Shown here piece after piece: positions 36,901-44,516 of a DNA stretch of 64,000 nucleotides; position 1 is the stretch's first letter, and each line of letters opens with the position of its first letter. Below the pieces are notes generated by a model. It saw nothing but the letters and a program-made list of their open reading frames with translations. It had not been told where the DNA came from and ran no database searches. The DNA lies in the NCBI GenBank assembly GCA_963665085.2, contig CAXXXS010000002.1, positions 1,116,001-1,180,000 of the forward strand, read 5' to 3'. The translations under genes and the position numbers were made by a program. Origin of the DNA: G963665085 sp963665085 (GTDB taxonomy: Bacteria; Bacteroidota; Bacteroidia; Bacteroidales; JAAAOM01).

Positions 36901-38958
36901 CTTGTTACTCCTGAGAGTTTAAAAAGAACAAAGAATAATATCAAATTGAAAACAAAAAATTATGATGAGGAGCTAAATACTTTTTCCGAAACATGGAGTA
37001 TGGGAATGCATTTGTTAAACAATGCATTTTATATTGATACTTTAGTTCTTTCTAAAGAAATAATATTTAAAAATGTTATTCTAAAAGGGAATCGAAAGAT
37101 TTCTGAAGATATTTCAAACCTGTTTTTTATTAAACAAAACAAGCTTATTGAGAATCTAAAAGCAATTACCATTAATCCTCATGGATTTATTGAACCTATA
37201 CCATTTTCTGAACAGGTAGAACTTAAGAAAATTTTAAATGAGACTTATGAAAAAGCTGCCCTTCAACTTGAAGATTTACCAGAAGAATATTTTCTTCCAA
37301 AATTTATTATAAAAGAAAGTAAGTTTATTCCTTTTGATGATTACGAACAATTTGCTGTTAATCTTTACAAATCAGCAAATTATTATATTGATGTTCTGTT
37401 TTATGAACCTCTATACCGAGAAGTTGAAAATCTTGAACTAGCATTAAGAAAAGCAATCATCGAATCAAAAGAGGCAAACAGTATGTTGTTGTTTTATCTT
37501 AACAACACACAAAATGATGTTTCGGATAATTACAATATTGAAACAGATATTTCATTATTTAAAAAGCTTCTACGACAAATTGAAGCTGAAAAAGCTAAAG
37601 TTGAAACAGTTCTTGGAAGAATAAACCATTTCTCTGAAAGTTATTTAAGCGAAGCTTTTTCAAAGCTGTTCTCCCATTCTGTAATTGATGCTTCAAAAAA
37701 TTTTCATGTAGACGAGCAGAATCAAAGAAAAGGAGGTTTATCTTTCTTAAAATTAAATTTATTTAAACGTTTAAAAAGTCAGGTTAAAAATTTACTTATT
37801 AATATTTTAAATACTACTAGCAGTGGTATATTATTATCAAAAAAACTTCTAGAGGTTAAATCTGATGGAGTTCAAACAAAGGAAATCCTTGATTTAATTG
37901 ACAAACTTTTACCAGATCGAAGAAATTACAGTTTCGTACCGGTTTTTTACAGAAACCTGCTAAGTAGTAGTTCAAAAATCACAGATGAATTCTGGATTTC
38001 CCGTAAAGAAGATATGTTAACAATCAAGGAGGCTCTTTATCGACACAGGAAAGGATTAGGAGGTGCAGTATTTATAACAGGTGTACATGGCGCTGGTAAA
38101 ACAACACTTTCGCGGTATGCTGTTAACCATTTGTTTAAGAGCCAGAATATAATATGGGTAAATGCACCTGCTTCCGGCTCAACTAACCCTGATGATTTAC
38201 TGCTTGAACTAAAAAAATATATTGGTGGGTTTAATGATTTTCCCGATTTTTTTAATAACCTACCACATGAAACTGCCTTGGTTATAAACGACCTTGAACT
38301 TTGGTGGGAACGCAGACCCGATGGCGGAGAGGTTATTGAACAACTTATCGAGTTAATTAAACGATATAGCCAGAAAGTTTTTTTCATAATAAACATCAAT
38401 GTGTTCTCTTATAATCTTATGAGACAACTATATCCGCTGAATGACTATAATCTGGCAACAGTGCACTGTAATCCTTTTAACTCTCAGGAATTACAACAAA
38501 TGATTCTTCAACGCCATAAATCAAGTGGTGTTAGTTTAATTTATAGGGGAAAAGAAGAAGAATCAATTTCTCAACTAACCTATTCAGTTTTATTTAGCCG
38601 GTACTTTAATTTGAGTGAAGGAATTCCCGGTGTTGCCATAAATCTATGGAAAGCAAATATTAGGAGTATAAATAATGATAGTATTGAAATTAAAAAGCCG
38701 AAAAAAATAAATCATGATATATTACATGATTTATCTAAAAATTGGTTGGTTGTCCTTACTCTTTTTATTCATCATAAAAATATTGATGCAGGAAAATTAA
38801 CGAGAGTTACAGGAATGTCTTTAGAAAAATCTACTGAGTTACTATTTACTATGGCTAATTCAGGTTTAATTGTAAAAAAATCTCAAACAGTATACACACT
38901 TGGCCGCAATGTTGAGCCATTTATAGTTGAAGTTTGCAAGACAAAAGGTTTAATTTAA
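33946..38958 (+). CDS. SLC12-type cation-chloride cotransporter fused to a helical region and C-terminal P-loop ATPase
   Basis: A 1670-residue inner-membrane protein. Residues about 5-430 are an APC-superfamily permease of the Na-K-Cl cotransporter kind (FGTFSGVFTPSILTILGVIMY, GISF-like NGGTYFMISRSLG, FGIFFPAVTGFEAG). Residues about 445-720 resemble the SLC12 cytosolic regulatory domain (NWRPNIILFSGG, then WWNGKGAHLSFSLNILRFLL). Residues about 720-1270 are long helices with coiled-coil character. Residues about 1340-1590 are a P-loop ATPase: Walker A GVHGAGKTTL (Lys about 1385), Walker B ALVINDLELWW (about 1447). A winged helix follows (about 1600-1655). The usual bacterial relatives end near residue 730; the added 900 residues are the unusual part. 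An MscS-like gene starts 9 bp later. Confidence 0.85.
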   Translation: MAKAKKFGTFSGVFTPSILTILGVIMYLRFPAIIGQAGLINTIGIIVIAHIISITTSLSVASLSTDKPVQNGGTYFMISRSLGLPIGGTLGLALFVGLSFSVSLYLIGFAESFLQYWGMEVDINTIRITGSIVLLAVTTITFISTSLAIKSQYFIMAAIVLSLFSIFFGKHDFKPEAIHLAPLATAAPFMVLFGIFFPAVTGFEAGVSMSGDLKDPRKSLPTGAMLAVGVGFIVYIGLALFYSFTVDANALVNDPQILFKISLVPALVIAGIWGATLSSALGSILGAPRILQAIAMDKIVPFFFAKGTGKTNEPRNALLLAFVIAEAGILVGKLDVIARVVSMFFITTYGFLNMASAIESWSSSDFRPAFKIPRFVSILGTLSAFIVMILLDFLALAGATLVLGLLYFFLQRKELILESGDAWSSFWTNLAKKSLLRLSVKKDNKRNWRPNIILFSGGEKSRPHLVGLGKALTGKLGALTDFNLTIGEENMFPVNNSTTIQNEDKNRGYFVRELNCKTLPEGIKTVTNIYGFSGFEPNTVLLGWSKKMENFNFLSEIITDLKTKGLNAIFLDYDKNNGFGKKENIDIWWNGKGAHLSFSLNILRFLLSDPSWRDARVRILIINSDTSLEDSLYRNTNAILQDKRIQAEIKIINDDFGSRKTEDIIQRESEGTDLILIGIAKKYSIYTQEYIEKMNAFCKLPSSILLLSPSYEFEEINLIERLVSKSTIEIPLVETELSKLPEINNKIIKIKIENLDNDLMLIGKNFYTHYIKDACQQLQALISNVQELSSKIFISLQKELTYSVRHEYPKVIDKHQISYLKSIVDIARNENIKHINEAEIILQKGISSIIIKLGNYIYETADSISIPYILHKNQKEKIIEFPFRRSVSHYCESKIKPVLHEQFLIFEENSKIVFTELRNMVLTLNDKLEKIELEKENINTSIEADFQKILEDFDLHKKRIELTETNFVKLIMSSFREISIELANSLVTPESLKRTKNNIKLKTKNYDEELNTFSETWSMGMHLLNNAFYIDTLVLSKEIIFKNVILKGNRKISEDISNLFFIKQNKLIENLKAITINPHGFIEPIPFSEQVELKKILNETYEKAALQLEDLPEEYFLPKFIIKESKFIPFDDYEQFAVNLYKSANYYIDVLFYEPLYREVENLELALRKAIIESKEANSMLLFYLNNTQNDVSDNYNIETDISLFKKLLRQIEAEKAKVETVLGRINHFSESYLSEAFSKLFSHSVIDASKNFHVDEQNQRKGGLSFLKLNLFKRLKSQVKNLLINILNTTSSGILLSKKLLEVKSDGVQTKEILDLIDKLLPDRRNYSFVPVFYRNLLSSSSKITDEFWISRKEDMLTIKEALYRHRKGLGGAVFITGVHGAGKTTLSRYAVNHLFKSQNIIWVNAPASGSTNPDDLLLELKKYIGGFNDFPDFFNNLPHETALVINDLELWWERRPDGGEVIEQLIELIKRYSQKVFFIININVFSYNLMRQLYPLNDYNLATVHCNPFNSQELQQMILQRHKSSGVSLIYRGKEEESISQLTYSVLFSRYFNLSEGIPGVAINLWKANIRSINNDSIEIKKPKKINHDILHDLSKNWLVVLTLFIHHKNIDAGKLTRVTGMSLEKSTELLFTMANSGLIVKKSQTVYTLGRNVEPFIVEVCKTKGLI

Positions 38959-38967
38959 TTAGAAATC

Positions 38968-39666
38968 ATGGTAATTCGATTATTAATAAGTGCAATAGTA
39001 GTTTTTATAGCGTTTCGAATAATTCATTTTATAAACAGGCATGTAAAATCATCTTTTAAAATAAAAAATCATTTAAATGAGTTGATCCCATTGGTTGAAT
39101 CATTTGCATGGATGGCATTTGTTTTATGGGTGGTAAAAGTAATATATGATTCAAAAAACTATTATGCACTGATATCAATTTCCACTGTTTTTCTTCTTTT
39201 ATCGGTTCCTCTTTTTTATTTACTCAGAGATTTTGTGACGAGTGTTTTTCTAAAGTTACAAAACAAAATTACTGAAGGTACTTACATAGAAATAGAAGAA
39301 ATAAAAGGAATCGTTAAAGAAGCAGGACATTTTAGAATGGATATTGAAGATTACCATGGCAATATCAGTTCTGTATCATATTATAAAATACGTTCTAAAA
39401 TAATTTCAAAGCCAGGGGCAAATCATAACCTGGAAAAGGCTACTATTGAATTCCGTTTTGCCGATACCATTAAGGTTAATGAACTCATCGATAAATTAAA
39501 AAAGGCAGTGCTGAATACTCCATGGGTTGCTGTTTCTCAAAGCCCTATTATTGAAAGCACAAAGCATGAACATGAAAAAATAATTATTGAATTAGGAATT
39601 TTTATGCTCGACAAAGCTTATATTGAAGATGTTAGAATTGCTATCAACAATTATTTAAGACAGTAG
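38968..39666 (+). CDS. MscS-like mechanosensitive channel protein
   Basis: A 232-residue protein with an N-terminal membrane part (segments at about 2-18, 42-62 and 66-86) leading into LRDFVTSVFLKLQNKITEGTYIEIEEIKGIVKEAGHF, the pore-lining helix and MscS beta domain, followed by a C-terminal alpha/beta domain (TIEFRFADTIKVNELIDKLKKAV). The usual GDxVxI motif is altered to GTYIEIEE. It follows the SLC12-ATPase gene by 9 bp, so both should be made together; ion uptake or loss and pressure release would fit cell-volume control. Confidence 0.7.
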   Translation: MVIRLLISAIVVFIAFRIIHFINRHVKSSFKIKNHLNELIPLVESFAWMAFVLWVVKVIYDSKNYYALISISTVFLLLSVPLFYLLRDFVTSVFLKLQNKITEGTYIEIEEIKGIVKEAGHFRMDIEDYHGNISSVSYYKIRSKIISKPGANHNLEKATIEFRFADTIKVNELIDKLKKAVLNTPWVAVSQSPIIESTKHEHEKIIIELGIFMLDKAYIEDVRIAINNYLRQ

Positions 39667-39679
39667 ATATTAAACATCC

Positions 39680-40678
39680 TCATGCTGATTTGTTCGATTT
39701 CCAAATCTTTTCTCCTCGTAACCTAATATCACTTACTGCATCTTTCAACTTATTTTTCATGGTGACAGAATAAACAGGTTTATTAAAGCCGGTAAATTCT
39801 TTTATCAAATCAGAAAATTGTGGTGTTCTGAGGTATCCAAAAGATTTATGAGGATTAGCATGGCTGTTAATCGTATAATTATTTATAACAAGTCTGTCTG
39901 TTGGTTTTACGCCTTTGCTGTTTTGTCTGTAAATATCAGATAAATTATAATTTAAGGCAACATTATCCAATAAATCTGCATGGTTCACCCATTTGTTTGT
40001 AATACATTCTGGTGTAATATTAACTCCTCCGTTTGAGTCTTTTGCTATTTCACTCACAACAATTGGAAATCCTAAAGGAGAACCAATTGTTACAAATGTG
40101 TGTATTTTGATATCTCGGTGTAATTCACGTAAGACATCATAAGCTATAATAGATCCCATTGAATGAGCAACAAGCATTATATCATAGTTTTTATACTTAT
40201 GTATAATCTTAGAGAGCCTTTGTTTTATTTGTTTTTTTGCCTTGCTGTTAAAATCATTACTTTTATTGCTCTTCCCTGAATAATACACCTCTAATTCGTA
40301 AAAATATTTTTGTATAAAAAAATCAGAAATAAACCTGTTTTTTAGTGTTTTATCCTTTTTTAAAAACACTTTATTTAAAATGTTTACTATTGATATATTA
40401 AGCTTTTGTCGATAGCTATTATCAACATTTTTAAAATTTTTAGGCGTTTTCACATACGGTTCATCCAGAAAGTATGAATTAGTTTTATCTTTCATCCAGA
40501 AATTAAGGGGCATATGATATAATATATCAGCCCAATATACGAATTCAAATGCCGGTAAATCAATATTAATTTTAGCATTTTTCAACCCTTCCCCCATAGC
40601 ATTTGCCCACCATTTCTTAAGTAAATATTGTGGGGGTTTATTGCCTAACCCGTGTATCCCAATGATTACTTTTTTCAT
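39680..40678 (-). CDS. Alpha/beta hydrolase, lipase-like
   Basis: A protein of about 332 residues. The start KKVIIGIHGLGNKPP has the oxyanion HGLGN motif, and the nucleophile elbow AHSMGSIIAYDVLREL (Ser near residue 190) is followed by TIGSPLGFP. These mark a lipase/esterase-like serine hydrolase; substrate unknown, and no signal peptide is present. ATG at 40678 shares a TAATG overlap with the GDPD gene stop, so the longer open frame to 40705 is not used. Coupling to GDPD suggests lipid turnover. Confidence 0.75.
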   Translation of the reverse strand: MKKVIIGIHGLGNKPPQYLLKKWWANAMGEGLKNAKINIDLPAFEFVYWADILYHMPLNFWMKDKTNSYFLDEPYVKTPKNFKNVDNSYRQKLNISIVNILNKVFLKKDKTLKNRFISDFFIQKYFYELEVYYSGKSNKSNDFNSKAKKQIKQRLSKIIHKYKNYDIMLVAHSMGSIIAYDVLRELHRDIKIHTFVTIGSPLGFPIVVSEIAKDSNGGVNITPECITNKWVNHADLLDNVALNYNLSDIYRQNSKGVKPTDRLVINNYTINSHANPHKSFGYLRTPQFSDLIKEFTGFNKPVYSVTMKNKLKDAVSDIRLRGEKIWKSNKSA

Positions 40679-41418
40679 TAATTTTCTAATTGTTGTTTTA
40701 ACCAACTGGCTCGGTCTGTCGTTATGGAGTCAATCCCAAAACTTAATAAAATTCTTGCTTGTTCCGGTTCATTTACTGTCCACACATATATGCTATAACC
40801 ACTTTTCTTAAAAAAATCAATAAAATCTTTGTTTAAAATCTGTCCTGCCCAAATGTTGATCCCATCTAAATTATTATATTTTATTCTTTTTAAAATTTTC
40901 TTTTTGTTTATTAAAGTTAACCACCTTGGCCAGAAGTAATCCAGGTTAAGGAGCCATAACATTTTATATTCGGGCAGCATACTTTTGAGCTTGGAAATAG
41001 TTTTAAGGTTAAATGCAATAAACTCTACCTGCTTGTCTGAAACTTTAGTTTCAATTATTAAGTCAACAAGTAAAGGAATTATTTTATCGTTGTCCTTCAG
41101 TTCAATTATAAGTTTACAATTCAGAGGAATTATTTTTAACACCTCTTTTAAAGTAGGAATTTTTTCATCTTTAAAAATCAATGATTTTTTTGAACCTATG
41201 TCAACTGTTTTTAACTGTTCTAATGTAGAACGGGACACATAATATTTTTTATTTCCAATACGGCCAGTATGTCTATCATGAATAACAATTATTTCATCGT
41301 CAGATGTTTTTCGAATATCAATTTCAACTTTTCTAACTCCTTTAGACCATGCCATGGTAATAGCTGACAGTGAATTCTCCGGAGCTTCAATAGATTCACC
41401 CCTGTGCGCAATTATCAT
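40678..41418 (-). CDS. Glycerophosphodiester phosphodiesterase family protein
   Basis: A 246-residue cytosolic-looking enzyme that hydrolyses glycerophosphodiesters to an alcohol and glycerol-3-phosphate. Catalytic and metal ligands are visible: IIAHRGESIEAPENS (His and Glu at 5-8, Asn 15), EIDIRKTSDDEIIVIHD (Glu, Asp, second His about 33-48) and the C-terminal YVWTVNEPEQARILLSFGIDSITTD. It is the upstream partner of the hydrolase gene through a TAATG overlap. Confidence 0.88.
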   Translation of the reverse strand: MIIAHRGESIEAPENSLSAITMAWSKGVRKVEIDIRKTSDDEIIVIHDRHTGRIGNKKYYVSRSTLEQLKTVDIGSKKSLIFKDEKIPTLKEVLKIIPLNCKLIIELKDNDKIIPLLVDLIIETKVSDKQVEFIAFNLKTISKLKSMLPEYKMLWLLNLDYFWPRWLTLINKKKILKRIKYNNLDGINIWAGQILNKDFIDFFKKSGYSIYVWTVNEPEQARILLSFGIDSITTDRASWLKQQLEN

Positions 41419-41573
41419 ACAATTATTAATTGTTCTAATTTACATTAAAAAATTATTCCCAAGACTTTTTATGTGACTATTTAAAACTTGATTGTCTTAA
41501 TTTCTTAAGTTGTGGTTATTTTAAGATATGAGATTAAAATATTTAGTGTAATTTATCGATAAATAATTTAAAC

Positions 41574-43127
41574 ATGAAAACAGTTCTAAGAAGATGGAAT
41601 TCTGAAGATATACCTGAAATTGTTAAAGTACAAAAGGCAGCATATCCCAATTTTGCACAGAAAGATCTTTGTGATGAAAGAAACTATCTATATCAATTAT
41701 CAGCCTTTCCGGAAGGTCAATTACTCGTAGAAAAAGAAGGAAAGATTATTGGTTATGCTACATCACTAATCGTTCAAGTTGATGATGATTCTCCATGGTA
41801 TTCTTACGCTGAGATTACAGGAACTGGAACATTTAGCACACACAATCCGGCAGGCGACACGCTATATGGTGCGGATATAGCTGTACTTCCGGAATGCCGG
41901 GGTAAAGGTGTTGCTGCAAAATTATACGCTGGCAGAAAAAAAATATTGACCAGGTTCAATTTGAAAAGAATGATTGCAGGTGGAAGAATACCAGGTTATT
42001 CTGAATATGCAGGTAAGATAAGTCCTGAAGAATATATAGATAAAGTAATTCATAGTGAGTTAAAAGACATGGCCTTATCAGCTCATTTAAAAGCTGGTTA
42101 TATTGTTAAAGGGGTACATCTAGATTACTTAGCTGATGAAGAAAGCCTTAATTATGCTACTTTTCTGGAGATGTCTAATCCTAAATATAATGCTCAAAGA
42201 AGAAAAATTGCAGTCTCTCCCATAAAATCTCCTACTCGAAAAATCAGGGTATGCGCTGCACAATACCAAATGCGAAAAATAAAAAGTTGGGAAGAATTTG
42301 AACAACAAACAGATTTTTTTATTCAAACTGCTAATGAATATCATTGCCATTTCTTATTATTCCCAGAACTTTTTACTGCCCAACTATTTTCTGCAATGTC
42401 CCCCGATTTAGCAACAATTGATGCTGTAAACGAATTATGTAATTATACTGGAAAGTATTTAGAATTTTTCAAAAAAAGGGCGGCGGAAACAGGTTTGTTT
42501 ATAATAGCGGGATCTCAACCCGTGAAAAATGATAATGAAATTAAAAATGTTTCACATCTTTTCACCCCAACTGGTCATATATACACGCAGGATAAATTAC
42601 ATATAACACCCGGTGAACGTTTACACTGGGGAATAACACCAGGTAGTGGGATTAAAATATTTGATACAGGACTTGCCCGGATTGCAATACAGATATGTTA
42701 TGACATTGAATTTCCTGAAATCGCAAGGCTTTTAACGCTTGCTGGAGTAGAGGTTCTTTTTGTGCCATTTAGTACAGATGAAAGAAAATCATACATGAGG
42801 GTTAGGCATACTGCCCAGGCACGTGCTGTTGAAAATATGATTTATGTTGTGATGTCTGGTAATATTGGCAACCTACCACAGGTAAAAAGCTTTTTAATTA
42901 ATTACGGCCAGTCTGCTGTTTTAACCCCCAGTGATGTCGGATTTCCAATGAATGCAGTACTGGCTGAAGCTGATCCAACCAGCGAAACTGTGGTAATTGC
43001 AGATTTAAATCTTGCAGATCTTTCCCAACAAAGAGAGTTAGGTTCCGTAACTCCGTTAAAAGATATTAGAAAAGATTTATATGAGATTCGGTCAAAAATT
43101 AAAATTGAGACTATTAGAACTTCATAA
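41574..43127 (+). CDS. GNAT acetyltransferase fused to a nitrilase-superfamily amidohydrolase
   Basis: A 517-residue fusion. Residues 1-200 are a GNAT domain with the acetyl-CoA loop LPECRGKGVAAKLY (about 105-118). Residues about 220-510 are a carbon-nitrogen hydrolase with the catalytic triad Glu in FPELFTAQ (about 265), Lys in DKLHITPGE (about 342) and Cys in QICYDIEFPE (about 376). This fusion is known across bacteria, generally with unknown substrate; the nitrilase half may remove or form an amide that the GNAT half modifies. It stands alone on the plus strand. Confidence 0.9.
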   Translation: MKTVLRRWNSEDIPEIVKVQKAAYPNFAQKDLCDERNYLYQLSAFPEGQLLVEKEGKIIGYATSLIVQVDDDSPWYSYAEITGTGTFSTHNPAGDTLYGADIAVLPECRGKGVAAKLYAGRKKILTRFNLKRMIAGGRIPGYSEYAGKISPEEYIDKVIHSELKDMALSAHLKAGYIVKGVHLDYLADEESLNYATFLEMSNPKYNAQRRKIAVSPIKSPTRKIRVCAAQYQMRKIKSWEEFEQQTDFFIQTANEYHCHFLLFPELFTAQLFSAMSPDLATIDAVNELCNYTGKYLEFFKKRAAETGLFIIAGSQPVKNDNEIKNVSHLFTPTGHIYTQDKLHITPGERLHWGITPGSGIKIFDTGLARIAIQICYDIEFPEIARLLTLAGVEVLFVPFSTDERKSYMRVRHTAQARAVENMIYVVMSGNIGNLPQVKSFLINYGQSAVLTPSDVGFPMNAVLAEADPTSETVVIADLNLADLSQQRELGSVTPLKDIRKDLYEIRSKIKIETIRTS

Positions 43128-43571
43128 CATTTATTTATTTTTTAAAAACAAAATAAACAGCTAACACAAGAAAGAAAAAACCTAATAAGTGATTTAATAT
43201 TAAAGTTTCGTTTTTAAATGCAATTATGGCAAAAACAGAAAAACAACAAGAGTTTTGACCTCTTGCAATACTTTTAATTCAACTAAGGAGAATGGTCCTC
43301 CATACCATTTGATACCAATTCGGTTTGCCGGTACTTAAAAAATATGCGAACAAAGCAATCTCCCAACTATAACAAATGATGGAATTTATACCTTGATTTA
43401 CTAAACCTTTCAAGTTCTGAAAACTTAAGATGCCCATACCAGACTAAAGTCATAATTTTATTTAAAAGCTCCAGTAAACCAATGATTAACATTATTTTCA
43501 TTTAATTAATTATTTAAAAATTAAACTTGTGACTATTTTAAAGTATAAAGTCTCAATTAAAAAAAATTAAT
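43128..43571. other. 444-bp intergenic region without a supported gene
   Basis: No ATG-started frame of useful length. On the minus strand about 46 codons ending near 43139 encode a hydrophobic stretch (LLGFFFLVLAVYFVFKK) but lack a start, so this may be a remnant. No clear promoter or terminator is seen. Confidence 0.4.
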
Positions 43572-44516
43572 ATGTCTTTTATGAAAAATTTAAGAATAGC
43601 AATTGTATTTCTTTTTGTATTGTGGTCTTGTGAACCTAAAGCCCAGGATTTCAATCAAAGATTAAAGAAAGGTGAAACTCCTGAATTACCATTAACAATA
43701 AATTCGGATTCTGTAAAATATTTACGGAACTTAATAGATGAAAAATTACAAGTAACACTACAACAAAATCTTTTTGAAAATGAAAAATGGAAAAGATTAA
43801 TTAACCAAAAGAAAATGGCTGTTGGGGTTGTTGATTTAAGAGATCCGTATAATGTAAAATATGCAAGGGTAAATGGCAATGTAATGATGTATGCAGCTAG
43901 TTTGCCCAAAATTGGTATATTGTTGGCAGTTGAAGATGCAATTGAAAAAGGTGAAATTGAAGAAACACCGGAGATACAATACAAAATGCGCCAGATGATT
44001 AGTAAATCTAGCAACACAGCTGCAACAGAGTTAATGGATTTAGTTGGCTTCGAAAAAATAGAAACGGTTTTAAAAGATCCTGTATATGACCTGTATGACG
44101 AAGATTACGGTGGAGGTCTTTGGGTAGGAAAACGCTATGCAAAAACAGGAGAAAGACGCCCTGATCCTTTACGGGGGATTAGCCATGGTGCTACAGTTAC
44201 CCAGGTATGCAGGTATTACTATTTAATGGTTTATGGTAAATTGGTTAGTTTTGAAAGATCGCAGGAGATGTTATCCTATATGGACAATCCTGAATTAAAC
44301 CATAAATTTGTAAATTCACTTAGAAAAATTGCCCCAAATGCACATTTATACAGAAAATCAGGAACATGGAAAAACTTTCATGCAGACTCTGTTCTTGTAT
44401 GGGGCCCAGAGCGACGCTATATTCTTGTTGCGTTGATTGAAGATGAAGATGGAGAAAGAATATTAAGAAATTTAGTGATTACCGTTGATAATATGCTGAA
44501 AGAAAATGACCATTAA
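43572..44516 (+). CDS. Class A beta-lactamase-fold serine hydrolase, lipoprotein
   Basis: A 314-residue exported protein; the signal ends VLWSC (Cys20), a possible lipobox. The beta-lactamase/PBP active-site motifs are in order: SxxK in AASLPKIGIL (about residue 110), SxN in SKSSNTA (about 143) and KSG in YRKSGTWKN (about 270). The Glu166 omega-loop of true class A enzymes is not evident, so the family role could be peptidoglycan or ester hydrolysis rather than drug resistance. Its 3' end overlaps the next gene by 11 bp. Confidence 0.8.
   Translation: MSFMKNLRIAIVFLFVLWSCEPKAQDFNQRLKKGETPELPLTINSDSVKYLRNLIDEKLQVTLQQNLFENEKWKRLINQKKMAVGVVDLRDPYNVKYARVNGNVMMYAASLPKIGILLAVEDAIEKGEIEETPEIQYKMRQMISKSSNTAATELMDLVGFEKIETVLKDPVYDLYDEDYGGGLWVGKRYAKTGERRPDPLRGISHGATVTQVCRYYYLMVYGKLVSFERSQEMLSYMDNPELNHKFVNSLRKIAPNAHLYRKSGTWKNFHADSVLVWGPERRYILVALIEDEDGERILRNLVITVDNMLKENDH

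Noticed and set aside
43139..43280. Hydrophobic minus-strand frame of about 46 codons without start
   Set aside because: No start codon and no recognisable family; hydrophobic runs arise easily in AT-rich DNA.
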